A DNA stretch of 33,453 bases from Carnobacterium_A sp049673005 (GCF_049673005.1 NZ_JBATXB010000068.1:1-33453), one strand, 5' to 3'. Shown: positions 6,831-15,445, numbered from the stretch's first letter. Notes: generated by a model from the sequence alone, not told the origin. Translations and numbers: made by a program.

Positions 6831-6958
6831 GTAACAAAACTCCTTTCTAGTATCTTTCGTACAATACAAGTATACAAAATAATGAATAGAATCTCTAATG
6901 AAACGCTTTTATAAAAATTGATAAAAAAGGTAAGATAAAAAAGAAAGAAGGAACAATC

Positions 6959-7147
6959 ATGCCATTTGTCCATATTGAATTAGTAGCAGGTCGCACACTG
7001 GAACAGAAAATTAACTTAGTTAAGGAAGTGACAGACGCTGTTGCAAAAAATACAGGTGCTCCAAGTGAGAAAGTACACGTTATTCTTAATGAAATGCAGC
7101 CAGAAAATTATGCGCTAAACGGCGAATTACTTAGCCAAAAAAAATAA
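6959..7147 (+). CDS. 4-oxalocrotonate tautomerase family protein
   Basis: This 62-residue protein belongs to the 4-OT family, small oligomeric enzymes using an N-terminal proline as catalytic base. After removal of Met the sequence begins PFVHIELVAGRTLEQKINLV, giving Pro1, and contains NTGAPSEKVHVILNEM, as in YwhB/XylH-like members. The start is fixed by GAAGGA just upstream and by the need for Pro at position 2. The natural substrate is unknown in most Firmicutes. It is monocistronic, divergent from ohr and closed by a shared terminator. Confidence 0.9.
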   Translation: MPFVHIELVAGRTLEQKINLVKEVTDAVAKNTGAPSEKVHVILNEMQPENYALNGELLSQKK

Positions 7148-7204
7148 AAAATCTACTTTTGGAAATCACTTCAACAATAGTGACTCCCGAAAGTAGATTT
7201 TTTT
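7146..7204. terminator. Bidirectional terminator between the tautomerase and HAD genes
   Basis: A long stem AAAAATCTACTTT/AAAGTAGATTTTT (7147-7159 with 7190-7202) is flanked by A and T runs, with a loop of about 30 nt. It overlaps the last codon of the minus-strand HAD gene. Confidence 0.8.
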
Positions 7205-8018
7205 AATGATTAAAAGCTAATTTTTCGATAACAGTTGCAACACCATCCAACTCATTTGTATCAGTGATATAATCACTAATTTCTTTAATACCTTTAACGG
7301 CATTACCCATAGCAACTCCAACACCAGCAAAAACTAACATATCTCTATCATTTTCATTGTCTCCGATAGCCATGATATTTTCTTTGGGAATAGATAAAAT
7401 ATCAGATAGATCCTTTAATGCTTGCCCTTTACTGGCTGCTTTGTTTAACACTTCTAAATAGAAAGGTTCACTTTTTAATACGGTGTACTTATCATAAAAG
7501 GATGCAGGGATCTCTGCGATTCCAGCATCTAAGATATCGGGTTCATCAATCATCATCATTTTACTAATAACCAAATGAGAGTCCATTTCTTGAACACTTC
7601 TATATTTAACTGGCATGTTGACTAAAGAAGATTCTCGGATTGTATAAGGGCTGATGTCTTTATTAGTTGTATAAATAGCTTTCTCATCTAAAGTCTGGCA
7701 ATGAACGCCAATCTTTTGGCTCATAGCTTCTACTTCAATAAAGTCATCAAACGACATTGTGTGATGGGCAATAGCTGTACCGTCATCTGTTCTCTGAACA
7801 AGCGCTCCGTTATAAGTAATCGCATAATCTCCAGTTTCTTCTAAATTTAATTCTTTTAAGAAATCCATCACACCAGGTAACGGTCTGCCTGTGCAGATAA
7901 CAACTTTAATCCCTTTTTCCTTGGCTCTCGCTAAAGTATCTTTCACTTTTGGGCTAATTTTTTTATCGTTGGTTAATAAAGTACCATCTAAATCGATAGC
8001 GATGAGTTCAATTGTCAT
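7203..8018 (-). CDS. Cof-type HAD-IIB family phosphatase
   Basis: HAD-IIB phosphatases of the Cof/YidA type dephosphorylate sugar phosphates and other small metabolites using an aspartyl-phosphate intermediate. At 271 residues the length is typical. Motif I is IAIDLDGTLLTNDKK (residues 6-20, nucleophile DxD), motif II is VVICTGRP, motif III is the Lys in KGQALKDL, and motif IV is MAIGDNENDRDML. A cap domain lies between motifs II and III. It is the last gene of the lipL-HD-HAD minus-strand operon, starting 6 nt after the HD gene ends. Substrate specificity is not predictable. Confidence 0.9.
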   Translation of the reverse strand: MTIELIAIDLDGTLLTNDKKISPKVKDTLARAKEKGIKVVICTGRPLPGVMDFLKELNLEETGDYAITYNGALVQRTDDGTAIAHHTMSFDDFIEVEAMSQKIGVHCQTLDEKAIYTTNKDISPYTIRESSLVNMPVKYRSVQEMDSHLVISKMMMIDEPDILDAGIAEIPASFYDKYTVLKSEPFYLEVLNKAASKGQALKDLSDILSIPKENIMAIGDNENDRDMLVFAGVGVAMGNAVKGIKEISDYITDTNELDGVATVIEKLAFNH

Positions 8019-8024
8019 TTTGTA

Positions 8025-9410
8025 TTATTCCTCCAGTGTTTTTGTAGGTTGAATGATTGCATCATTTTTAATATAGCGTTTAAATTCTTGATAAATAGGC
8101 TCGAACAAAGTGATTTCTTCAATTGTTTTTGGCTTTAGAAATTCTTTTGGAAAATAGAATCGTTCGTCGCCTCTCATTTTTCCTGCTAAGGAAGAAACGA
8201 TTTCGCTAGCTTTCGAAAGTTCAACAAATGAACCATCTGGATACATGAGTTCAATCTGTGTTCGGTTAGTGAGTTGATTAGGGCGATAGAAGTCATAAGG
8301 TAAATCGTAACTATTATTGATTGCGGTATAGTACTCGGTGTTGTAACCAGCTTCTCTAATAAGGTCTGTTAATTTTTGAAGAACAAGCTGATCTTGTTTA
8401 TCTGTAAAATGGACAGATTTAAATGGTTTACGGTCAAGAAAACGCGTAGCTAAATCGCTTAAAATAGGATCCTTTTCATCTCTCCATAACGTAAAATACG
8501 TCCCTAAAACGCCATCATCCAATTTTAAGTAATCTTCTAATGTAGACGTTTGATCAAAAAAAGGAATGAGCAAATCAGTTTTAGAATGCAGAGTCATAGT
8601 TGGCTCTGCATATAATTCTTTAGCACGCTTTAGTAGGTGATCAAGGATAACTTCCATACTTCTAGAAACAGGGTGGAAGTAGATTTGCATATACATTTGA
8701 TACCGGCTAACAATATAATCTTCTACTGCATGCATACCAGATACTTGGAAAGCAATACCCTCATTGTAAGGACGAATTACACGCAAAATCCTAGTTAAAT
8801 CAAAAGTTCCATAGTTAACACCCGTAAAATAGGCATCACGCAATAGGTAATCCATTCGATCAGCATCGATTTGACTAGAAATTAGTTGGACAACTTGTGG
8901 ATTAGGATATGTTTTTTGAATTACGCTAGCTACTTTAGTTGGAAAATCATTTGCTACTTTTTTCAATAATTTATTGATTTCAGTTTCAGGAGATAGAATA
9001 ATTTCAACAGTAATAGCTTCGTGATCCGTTTTGAAAATACGTTCAAAGGTATGAGAATATGGACCATGACCAATATCATGTAATAGTGCGGCACACAAAA
9101 CAACTAGGCGTTCTGAATCATCCCATCCGCCATCTCCAGGAGTTTTTTCAGGATAATTACGAGCAAATTTATCACAAATTCTCCGAGCAATTTCATAAAC
9201 GCCTAGCGAGTGAGTGAAACGAGAGTGTTCAGCCCCGTGAAAAGTAAAAGAAGACGTTCCCAATTGTTTAATTCGGCGTAATCGTTGGAATTCGCGCGTA
9301 TCAATTAAATCTAAAATGAGTTGGTGTTGGATATGGATGTAGTCATGGACAGGATCGCGGAAAACTTGTTCAATAGGCAATAACTTTTCGGCATCGTAGT
9401 TAAGGGTCAT
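8025..9410 (-). CDS. HD-domain phosphohydrolase, YwfO/dNTPase-like
   Basis: This 461-residue cytosolic protein belongs to the dGTPase-like HD superfamily seen in B. subtilis YwfO and Enterococcus faecalis EF1143, the latter being a dNTP triphosphohydrolase. The metal site is visible as HSRFTHSLGVYEIARRI, then AALLHDIGHGPYSHTFE, then a late Asp in SSQIDADRMDYLLRDAYFTG. The N-terminal signature RDPVHDYIHI is typical. Its ATG overlaps the lipL stop by four bases (ATGA), indicating translational coupling. The same lipL-ywfO proximity occurs in B. subtilis. A role in nucleotide-pool control is inferred from family members. Confidence 0.9.
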   Translation of the reverse strand: MTLNYDAEKLLPIEQVFRDPVHDYIHIQHQLILDLIDTREFQRLRRIKQLGTSSFTFHGAEHSRFTHSLGVYEIARRICDKFARNYPEKTPGDGGWDDSERLVVLCAALLHDIGHGPYSHTFERIFKTDHEAITVEIILSPETEINKLLKKVANDFPTKVASVIQKTYPNPQVVQLISSQIDADRMDYLLRDAYFTGVNYGTFDLTRILRVIRPYNEGIAFQVSGMHAVEDYIVSRYQMYMQIYFHPVSRSMEVILDHLLKRAKELYAEPTMTLHSKTDLLIPFFDQTSTLEDYLKLDDGVLGTYFTLWRDEKDPILSDLATRFLDRKPFKSVHFTDKQDQLVLQKLTDLIREAGYNTEYYTAINNSYDLPYDFYRPNQLTNRTQIELMYPDGSFVELSKASEIVSSLAGKMRGDERFYFPKEFLKPKTIEEITLFEPIYQEFKRYIKNDAIIQPTKTLEE

Positions 9411-10279
9411 ATTAACAACTCCTTTTGCGCATTTTCTTTTAACATCTGTAAGTTACGATCAATCATTTTTTGTTTGCTATCTTCATAAAGATGCAAAATT
9501 TCTGATGAATATTCACCAGGTTCAATGATGCAATCCCGTTTGCGTAAGGTTTGAACGATTTTTTCTTTTACGTCTTGAATCGTTAATTGAGCGTCAAGTA
9601 GTTCCTCTAACGTCCCCATCACTTCGGGGTCAATTTTTGGGAAATGCCATTTGACTTGTTTGTTTTGTACTCCAGCAGCATAAAAATCTTGTAATAGTTG
9701 AGCACGTTTATTTTGATTACCCGTCACGCTCAAATAAATCATTATAGCAACACCGTTTTTTAAACGTCGTTGTGCTATTCCAGCAATTTTTTTGCCATTA
9801 ATACTCAAGTCAAAGTCTCCGGGGCAGTAAGAATCTGAAATCTCGTAAGCTTCAATTTTTTTGTTGTAATCTTTAAGCGTCTCGCTAACTAGACGGTACA
9901 TGAAATCGTATCCTTCATCAATCGTGATTCGGTTAGCTGCTTCTTCAGGGAAGATGAGCGAGAAATTAAGTACACCACTATCACTCGCAACAGCTAAACC
10001 ACCTGAGTTACGGACGATATATGGCTGGTTATTAACTTTAAGAACAGCTAATCCATCTGATAGATAAGGTAATTTAGTATCCATCATTCCTAGAATAACT
10101 AAAGGGTCTGTGCTCCAAAAATGAATAGCGGCTTTATTTTGTTGCTTTCCAATAACAGTAGTCAAACTATCTGATAAAGCAAAATGTGAGATTGTTTGGT
10201 TTTTAAAAGGCATTGATACTGCGTCATAAAGAGCGTAAGGTTGGTTTGTTAAAAAGTCTTTTTTTTGGAATGAAGTCAT
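9407..10279 (-). CDS. lipL: Octanoyl-[GcvH]:protein N-octanoyltransferase (LipL-type)
   Basis: LipL moves octanoyl or lipoyl groups from GcvH to E2 subunits of 2-oxoacid dehydrogenases. The 290-residue protein is of biotin/lipoate ligase fold: RNSGGLAVASDSGVLNFSL, then SYCPGDFDLSINGKKIAGIA, which holds the catalytic Cys152 and Lys164 characteristic of LipL rather than LplA ligases. The tail GEYSSEILHLYED is also LipL-like. It is the first gene of a minus-strand operon with the HD and HAD genes. The divergent neighbour encodes E1 of a lipoate-dependent dehydrogenase, a suggestive functional link. An amidotransferase or ligase variant cannot be fully excluded. Confidence 0.87.
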   Translation of the reverse strand: MTSFQKKDFLTNQPYALYDAVSMPFKNQTISHFALSDSLTTVIGKQQNKAAIHFWSTDPLVILGMMDTKLPYLSDGLAVLKVNNQPYIVRNSGGLAVASDSGVLNFSLIFPEEAANRITIDEGYDFMYRLVSETLKDYNKKIEAYEISDSYCPGDFDLSINGKKIAGIAQRRLKNGVAIMIYLSVTGNQNKRAQLLQDFYAAGVQNKQVKWHFPKIDPEVMGTLEELLDAQLTIQDVKEKIVQTLRKRDCIIEPGEYSSEILHLYEDSKQKMIDRNLQMLKENAQKELLI

Positions 10280-10323
10280 CCTATTACTTCCTTTATTAAG
10301 ATTCTTGTTTTATATACTTTATT

Positions 10324-10329
10324 AGTATA
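10324..10329 (-). promoter_or_regulatory. Extended -10 element of the lipL operon
   Basis: On the minus strand the sequence reads TTGGTATACT, an extended -10 (TGnTATACT) lying about 45 nt before the lipL start. No good -35 is seen, which is normal for this promoter type. Confidence 0.5.
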
Positions 10330-10411
10330 CCAAAATTTATTAGAGACTCCTATAGAAGTAAGATAACTCCTTATAAAACAAATACAGCTTATTAGAATCT
10401 ATTTGGATAGA

Positions 10412-10441
10412 TTGACCATATTGTATCAAAAAGGCTATACT
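10412..10441 (+). promoter_or_regulatory. Promoter of the E1 alpha-beta genes
   Basis: TTGACC (10412-10417) and TATACT (10436-10441) are spaced by 18 nt. It faces away from lipL and lies about 40 nt before the E1 alpha start. Confidence 0.6.
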
Positions 10442-10477
10442 AAGACACATTAAGAATGCTAAATTTAATGAGGGAAA

Positions 10478-11476
10478 GTGGTGAACTTAATGGAACCGAG
10501 CTTACCTAATCAAGCCGGCTTAATATTAGATGATTTTAAAAAAATGTATCGACTGATGTGGCAAATACGTTTTTTTGACGAACAAGTTGAAACCTTATTT
10601 GCAGCAGGGAAAATACACGGCACGACCCATTTGTCTATTGGGCAAGAGGCAACAGCAGTTGGAAGTGGCTATTTATTAAAACCAACGGATTATATGACTA
10701 CAACTCATAGGGGACATGCGAATACAATCGTTAAAGGCACAGACATGACAAAAATGATGGCAGAGTTATTTGGGAAAAAGGGCGGCACGAATCATGGGAA
10801 AGGCGGTAGTATGCATATCGCCGATAGCGATACGGGTAATCTCGGATCGAATGGAATTGTTGGCGGAGGGTATCCAATTGCAGTTGGTGCAGCTTTAACT
10901 GCTCAGATGGAAAAGAAATCTTCCGTTGTGATGTGTTACGCAGGAGATGGTTCGACTAATGAGGGAAGTTTTCATGAGTCCTTAAATCTGGCTTCAATTT
11001 GGAATTTACCTGTTATTTTCTTTATTGAAAACAATCAATATGGGATGAGCAGTCCGATTAATCAAATGGTAAATATTCCTTTATTATCAAAACGAGCAGA
11101 AAGTTATGGATTTGAAGGGAAAACGATAGACGGTAATAATTGGTTAGAGGTTATTAATGCTACGTCAGTTGCAATTAAAAAAGCCCGTAATGGAAAAGGA
11201 CCAACTTTAATTGAAGCGTTAACCTACCGATCTAAGGGCCATTCAAAATCGGATAAACGCGAATACCGGACTAAAGAAGAAGAGAATCAATGGCAATTAA
11301 AAGATCCTATTTTACTAGCAGAAAAACAGCTATTGGAGGCAAAGTTAGTTTCAGAAGATGAATTGAATTTGTGGAAGAAAGAAAGCAAAGAAAGTGTTCA
11401 ATCTGCTATTTATAAAGCCGAAAAAATGGAAGATGTAACCTTAGCTGACTTGGAAACCAATGTGTACGCTAAATAA
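10478..11476 (+). CDS. TPP-dependent dehydrogenase E1 alpha subunit (acetoin/pyruvate type)
   Basis: E1 alpha/beta heterotetramers decarboxylate an alpha-keto substrate and pass the acyl group to a lipoyl E2. The 332-residue protein has the thiamine-diphosphate motif AGDGSTNEGSFHESLNLASI through FFIENNQYGMSS, and KGGTNHGKGGSMHIAD, which is closest to acetoin dehydrogenase AcoA and some pyruvate dehydrogenases. The phospho-loop region YRSKGHSKSDKREYRTKEE is also present. Possible starts are GTG 10478, GTG 10481 and ATG 10490; GAGGGA at 10470-10475 best fits 10481. The beta gene follows after 11 nt. No E2 or E3 gene follows in this window. Acetoin is favoured over pyruvate by motif similarity only. 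Confidence 0.87.
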   Translation: MVNLMEPSLPNQAGLILDDFKKMYRLMWQIRFFDEQVETLFAAGKIHGTTHLSIGQEATAVGSGYLLKPTDYMTTTHRGHANTIVKGTDMTKMMAELFGKKGGTNHGKGGSMHIADSDTGNLGSNGIVGGGYPIAVGAALTAQMEKKSSVVMCYAGDGSTNEGSFHESLNLASIWNLPVIFFIENNQYGMSSPINQMVNIPLLSKRAESYGFEGKTIDGNNWLEVINATSVAIKKARNGKGPTLIEALTYRSKGHSKSDKREYRTKEEENQWQLKDPILLAEKQLLEAKLVSEDELNLWKKESKESVQSAIYKAEKMEDVTLADLETNVYAK

Positions 11477-11487
11477 GGAGGACTAAA

Positions 11488-12471
11488 ATGCGGGAGATAA
11501 CATATTTAGCAGCAATCAATGAAGCACTCGATGAAGCCTTGTCAGAAGATGAACGAGTATTTTTAATGGGGGAAGACATAGCTCTTTACGGAGGCGGTTT
11601 CGGTGCTACTAAGGGACTTTTTCAAAAATATGGATCCGAGCGGATACGAAATACACCGATATCAGAAAGTGTATTAGCTGGAGCAGCCGTTGGATCTGCG
11701 ATGACGGGTATGAGGCCAATCATTGAAATCCAATTTTCTGATTTTATCACAATCGCTATGGACCAGCTAGTAAACCAAGCCGCAAAAATTCATTATATGT
11801 ACGGGGGAAAGGTTTCGGTGCCAATGGTAATGAGGACAGCTGCTGGATCAGGAACGGGACATGCAGCCCAACATTCTCAGAGTTTAGAAAATTGGACAGC
11901 TCATATTCCGGGTTTGAAAGTAGTGCAGCCATCAACGGCGTATGATGCTAAAGGATTGTTGCACGCAGCGATTGAAGACAACAATCCCGTTATGTTTTAT
12001 GAACATAAATTATGCTACAAGACAACTAGTGAGGTTCCTAACGGAAAATATGTGATTCCATTTGGAGTAGCTGATATAAAACGTGCAGGTCAAGACATCA
12101 CAGTAATCGCAACAGGAATTATGGTCCATAAAAGTCTAAAAGTTGCTAAACAATTAGCGTTAGAAGGAATTTCATTAGAAATTATAGATCCACGTACATT
12201 GGTTCCTTTAGACAAAGATGCGATAATCAAGTCTGTTAAAAAAACAGGAAGGCTTTTGATTGTTCATGAGGCTGTGAAACGAAGTGGATTTGGTGGTGAG
12301 GTAGCAAGTATTGTAGCAGAAAGCAGTGCTTTTTATGCATTAAAAAAACCTATCAAACGTCTTGGAGGAAAATCGATTCCAATACCTTATCAAAAAGAGT
12401 TAGAATCTGCAGCGATTCCTCAAGAGCAAGATATCTCATTTGCTGCCTATCAGTTAATGAAAAATCAATGA
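11488..12471 (+). CDS. TPP-dependent dehydrogenase E1 beta subunit (acetoin/pyruvate type)
   Basis: The partner subunit is a 327-residue protein with the transketolase pyrimidine-binding domain (FLMGEDIALYGGGFGATKGL, then ISESVLAGAAVGSAMTGMRP) and the C-terminal transketolase domain (VIATGIMVHKSLKVA, then IDPRTLVPLDKDAI and GFGGEVASIV). Length and motif order match AcoB/PdhB. The start follows AAGGAGG with good spacing. It is co-transcribed with E1 alpha. The dihydrolipoyl acyltransferase and dihydrolipoamide dehydrogenase needed to complete the complex are not adjacent, so the pair either uses E2/E3 encoded elsewhere or is a relic of a longer operon. Confidence 0.87.
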   Translation: MREITYLAAINEALDEALSEDERVFLMGEDIALYGGGFGATKGLFQKYGSERIRNTPISESVLAGAAVGSAMTGMRPIIEIQFSDFITIAMDQLVNQAAKIHYMYGGKVSVPMVMRTAAGSGTGHAAQHSQSLENWTAHIPGLKVVQPSTAYDAKGLLHAAIEDNNPVMFYEHKLCYKTTSEVPNGKYVIPFGVADIKRAGQDITVIATGIMVHKSLKVAKQLALEGISLEIIDPRTLVPLDKDAIIKSVKKTGRLLIVHEAVKRSGFGGEVASIVAESSAFYALKKPIKRLGGKSIPIPYQKELESAAIPQEQDISFAAYQLMKNQ

Positions 12472-12518
12472 ACAGTAGATAGAACGAATAAAATGTATGA
12501 AAATAAGGGGTAATTTTA

Positions 12519-12956
12519 ATGGGAATAGACTTAAGCAAAGGCATGCCAGCAAAAGTAGAAATGAAAACAACTATTTCACAAGGAGAATCCACTGAAAGTT
12601 TTGCATTCAGTGAAATGGGAAAAGTTGTGTATATGAATGGGTCTTATTATATCCGCTATCAAGAAACATATGATGAGATAGAAATTCCAGTAACAGTTAA
12701 AATAGATGCAACAGGTGTGGTGACACTTATTCGGAGAGGAGAAACAGTTACTCGAATGAAATTTGAACAAGGTGAGCGCTTTGAAACAAGTTACCAAACA
12801 CCGCAAGGATTGATTACAATGGAGACTGTAACAAGACAGGTGCAGATTAGTTATAGAGAAGAACCTTTTTCAGGCGAACTGCAATTAGAATACGATCTAT
12901 ACCTAGGAAAAAAAAAATTAGGAGAACACAAATTACAATTGCTTTTTACCATCTAA
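12519..12956 (+). CDS. DUF1934 family protein (YwiB-like)
   Basis: This 145-residue protein of predicted all-beta, lipocalin-like fold matches the DUF1934 family (B. subtilis YwiB), whose function is unknown. Visible features are an N-terminal PAKVEMKTTI strand, NGSYYIRYQETYDE in the middle and alternating strands to the end; there is no signal peptide. A TAAGGGG site precedes the ATG. As in B. subtilis it lies upstream of rpoE and pyrG. The argS gene that sits between ywiB and rpoE in B. subtilis (recalled order) is absent here. Confidence 0.82.
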   Translation: MGIDLSKGMPAKVEMKTTISQGESTESFAFSEMGKVVYMNGSYYIRYQETYDEIEIPVTVKIDATGVVTLIRRGETVTRMKFEQGERFETSYQTPQGLITMETVTRQVQISYREEPFSGELQLEYDLYLGKKKLGEHKLQLLFTI

Positions 12957-13000
12957 ATATAGTAAGATAAAGAATAGACTGTTGAAAGGACGTGGCTTTC

Positions 13001-13594
13001 GTGGAATTTGAAAGATTTGAAGGACAAAATAAAAGCGAATTATCAATGATAGAAGTCGCTCATGCTATTTTGGATCAAAAAGGCGAGGTCTTAGATTTTG
13101 AGACTTTATTGAAAGAAATCAAAGAATATTTAGGGTTTAGTGCAGAAAAATTAAAAAATAATACGTCACAATTTTATACTGATTTGAATATAAATGGTAG
13201 TTTTATTTCCCTTGGAGAAAATCGTTGGGGTTTACGTTCGTGGTACCCAATAGACTTTATTGACGAAGAGGTCACTCAAGGAAATGAAGATGAAACACCA
13301 AAACGTAAAAAACGTAAAAAAGTAAGTGCGTTTGTTTCAAGTGAGGATGAAATAGATTATAGTAATGACGATCCAGAAGACGATGATGAAGAAGAGGAAG
13401 AAGAACTTCTAATTGATAGTGATGGTGTTGTAATTGAGGCTGAAGATAAAGAAGACATTGGTAAATACAAAAAAGATTTAACTGAAATTGGTGCAGACGA
13501 AGACGAGGAAGACGAGTTGCCTGACGGTGTTGAAGGTGAATTAACCATTATCGAAGACGATGCAGAAGATTTGGATGAAGAAAAAGAGTATTAA
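13001..13594 (+). CDS. rpoE: DNA-directed RNA polymerase delta subunit
   Basis: Delta binds core RNA polymerase in Firmicutes, raising recycling and promoter selectivity. The N-terminal globular HARE-HTH domain (about residues 1-90; FEGQNKSELSMIEVAHAIL and ENRWGLRSWYPIDFID) is followed by a KRKKRKK patch and a very acidic, disordered tail of about 90 residues dominated by Asp and Glu, the family hallmark. I place the start at GTG 13001 because GAAAGGA (12984-12990) is 10 nt upstream; the in-frame GTG at 12992 lies almost on the Shine-Dalgarno site. The length is 197 residues. It immediately precedes pyrG, as in most Firmicutes. Confidence 0.93.
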   Translation: MEFERFEGQNKSELSMIEVAHAILDQKGEVLDFETLLKEIKEYLGFSAEKLKNNTSQFYTDLNINGSFISLGENRWGLRSWYPIDFIDEEVTQGNEDETPKRKKRKKVSAFVSSEDEIDYSNDDPEDDDEEEEEELLIDSDGVVIEAEDKEDIGKYKKDLTEIGADEDEEDELPDGVEGELTIIEDDAEDLDEEKEY

Positions 13595-13674
13595 TCTAGT
13601 CACTGTTATTGAACGTTTGTAAACGACTAGAACGAACGTTTAAAAAAGGAACAAATAAAAATACGATAAAAACC

Positions 13675-13703
13675 TTGACGATAGTTGTCTGAGGCTGTAT
13701 CAT
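13675..13703 (+). promoter_or_regulatory. pyrG promoter
   Basis: TTGACG (13675-13680) and TATCAT (13698-13703) are separated by 17 nt. Seven bases lie between the -10 and the G of GGGCTCC at 13711, placing the expected start exactly at the attenuator's slippery G-run. Confidence 0.85.
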
Positions 13704-13710
13704 ATTTATT

Positions 13711-13800
13711 GGGCTCCCTTAATTTTTTTTTAAGGGACAAGGACTAAAAGTAATTTACCAGCTCCCTATTCTCAACGGAATAGGGGGCTTTGTTTTTTTT
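13711..13800 (+). promoter_or_regulatory. CTP-sensing pyrG attenuator
   Basis: The transcript should begin GGGCUCCC (13711-13718). A terminator follows: GCTCCCTATT (13761-13770) pairs with AATAGGGGGC (13779-13788), ending in a long T-run. In B. subtilis, low CTP stalls polymerase after GGG, extra G residues are added by slippage, and the poly-G 5' end pairs with the CUCCC side of the terminator so that pyrG is expressed. The same elements (GGGC start, complementary CUCCC, T-tract) are here, so the mechanism is very probably conserved. A small extra hairpin CCCTTAA/TTAAGGG (13716-13735) lies near the 5' end. Confidence 0.85.
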
Positions 13801-13840
13801 TGTTTGACTACCCAATTATATCAAAAAGGAGTTCGATTAA

Positions 13841-15445
13841 ATGACAAAATATATTTTTGTAACAGGTGGAGTGGTTTCTTCAATAGGCAAAGGAATTGCA
13901 GCAGCTTCACTGGGAAGATTATTGAAAAACAGAGGGTTAAAAGTAACAATTCAAAAATTCGATCCTTATATTAACGTAGATCCAGGAACAATGAGTCCTT
14001 ATCAACATGGGGAAGTTTTTGTTACAGATGATGGAGCAGAAACAGATTTAGACTTAGGGCATTACGAAAGATTTATTGACATTAACTTAAACCGCTATTC
14101 TAACGTAACGACGGGAAAAGTTTATTCAGAAGTTATACGCAAAGAGCGCAAAGGAGAATACCTTGGAGCGACAGTTCAAGTTATTCCTCATATTACAAAT
14201 GAAATTAAAGAAAAAATGATGCGTGCGGGTCAAACAACGGATTCTGATATTGTAATCACAGAAGTTGGCGGAACAGTTGGGGATATTGAGTCTTTACCAT
14301 TTCTAGAAGCATTACGCCAAATGAAACGAGATGTTGGGACGGATAACGTGATGTATATTCATACAACGTTAATTCCTTATCTTGGAGCTGCTGGAGAGAT
14401 GAAAACAAAACCAACGCAACATAGTGTTAAAGAATTAAGAGGATTGGGCATTCAGCCTAATATTTTAGTGGTACGTAGTGAACGTCCAGTTTCACAAAGT
14501 GTAAAAGATAAATTGGCTTCTTTTTGTGATGTGGCACCCGAAGCAGTAATCGAATCATTAGATGTTGACACATTGTACTCCATTCCTTTAAATTTACAAA
14601 AACAAGGTATGGATCAAATTGTATGTGATCACTTGAAAATTGATGCCCCTCCTGCTGATATGACAGAGTGGATTAAGCTAGAAGAAAAAGTATTAAACCT
14701 GTCTAAAAAAACAAAAATTGCCTTAGTGGGTAAATACGTTGAATTACCTGATGCATACTTGTCAGTAGTGGAATCATTGAGCCATGCTGGTTATGCAGAA
14801 GATTCAGAGATTGAAATAGACTGGATTAATGCAGATGAAGTAACAACTTCTAATGCAGCAGAGTTATTGAAAGATGCGGATGGCATTTTAGTCCCAGGTG
14901 GCTTTGGTGATCGTGGATTAGAAGGTAAGATTGCCGCTATCCAATATGCTCGCGAAAATACAGTGCCTTTCTTTGGTATCTGTCTAGGGATGCAATTGGC
15001 ATGTGTTGAGTATGCTCGAAACGTAGTTGGTCTTGAAGGTGCCCATTCTACGGAAACAGATCCTAAAACACCACATAATATTATTGATTTAATGAGTGAT
15101 CAAAAAGATGTTGTAGAAATGGGTGGAACATTGCGTCTTGGATTATACCCGTGTAAATTGAAAGCTGGTTCTGTTGCAGCTCAAAATTATGGCAACGTGG
15201 AAGTCGTTCAAGAACGTCACCGTCACCGCTATGAGTTTAATAATGAGTACCGTACACAACTAGAAGATAAAGGAATGGTGTTTTCTGGAGTTTCACCTGA
15301 TAATCGCTTAGTTGAAATTGTTGAATTATCAGACCACCCATTTTACGTAGCTTGCCAATTTCATCCAGAGTTTCTTTCACGTCCAAACCGTCCACAAAAA
15401 TTATTTACAGGATTTGTTAGAGCATCATTAGAAAACCAACACTAG
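13841..15445 (+). CDS. pyrG: CTP synthase
   Basis: PyrG converts UTP to CTP using ATP and glutamine. All hallmarks of the 534-residue enzyme are present: N-terminal TKYIFVTGGVVSSIGKGIAA (synthase nucleotide-binding), IQKFDPYINVDPGTMSPYQH, EVGGTVGDIESLPFLEALRQ, and a C-terminal class I glutamine amidotransferase domain with nucleophile in PFFGICLGMQLA, the VVQERHRHRYEFNN region, and catalytic His-Glu in CQFHPEF. An AAAGGAG site precedes the ATG. It lies downstream of the CTP-responsive attenuator, which links expression to product level. Confidence 0.97.
   Translation: MTKYIFVTGGVVSSIGKGIAAASLGRLLKNRGLKVTIQKFDPYINVDPGTMSPYQHGEVFVTDDGAETDLDLGHYERFIDINLNRYSNVTTGKVYSEVIRKERKGEYLGATVQVIPHITNEIKEKMMRAGQTTDSDIVITEVGGTVGDIESLPFLEALRQMKRDVGTDNVMYIHTTLIPYLGAAGEMKTKPTQHSVKELRGLGIQPNILVVRSERPVSQSVKDKLASFCDVAPEAVIESLDVDTLYSIPLNLQKQGMDQIVCDHLKIDAPPADMTEWIKLEEKVLNLSKKTKIALVGKYVELPDAYLSVVESLSHAGYAEDSEIEIDWINADEVTTSNAAELLKDADGILVPGGFGDRGLEGKIAAIQYARENTVPFFGICLGMQLACVEYARNVVGLEGAHSTETDPKTPHNIIDLMSDQKDVVEMGGTLRLGLYPCKLKAGSVAAQNYGNVEVVQERHRHRYEFNNEYRTQLEDKGMVFSGVSPDNRLVEIVELSDHPFYVACQFHPEFLSRPNRPQKLFTGFVRASLENQH

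Noticed and set aside
13357..13548. Minus-strand Ser-rich open frame
   Set aside because: It is the complement of the GAA/GAT-rich codons of the delta subunit acidic tail; not a gene.
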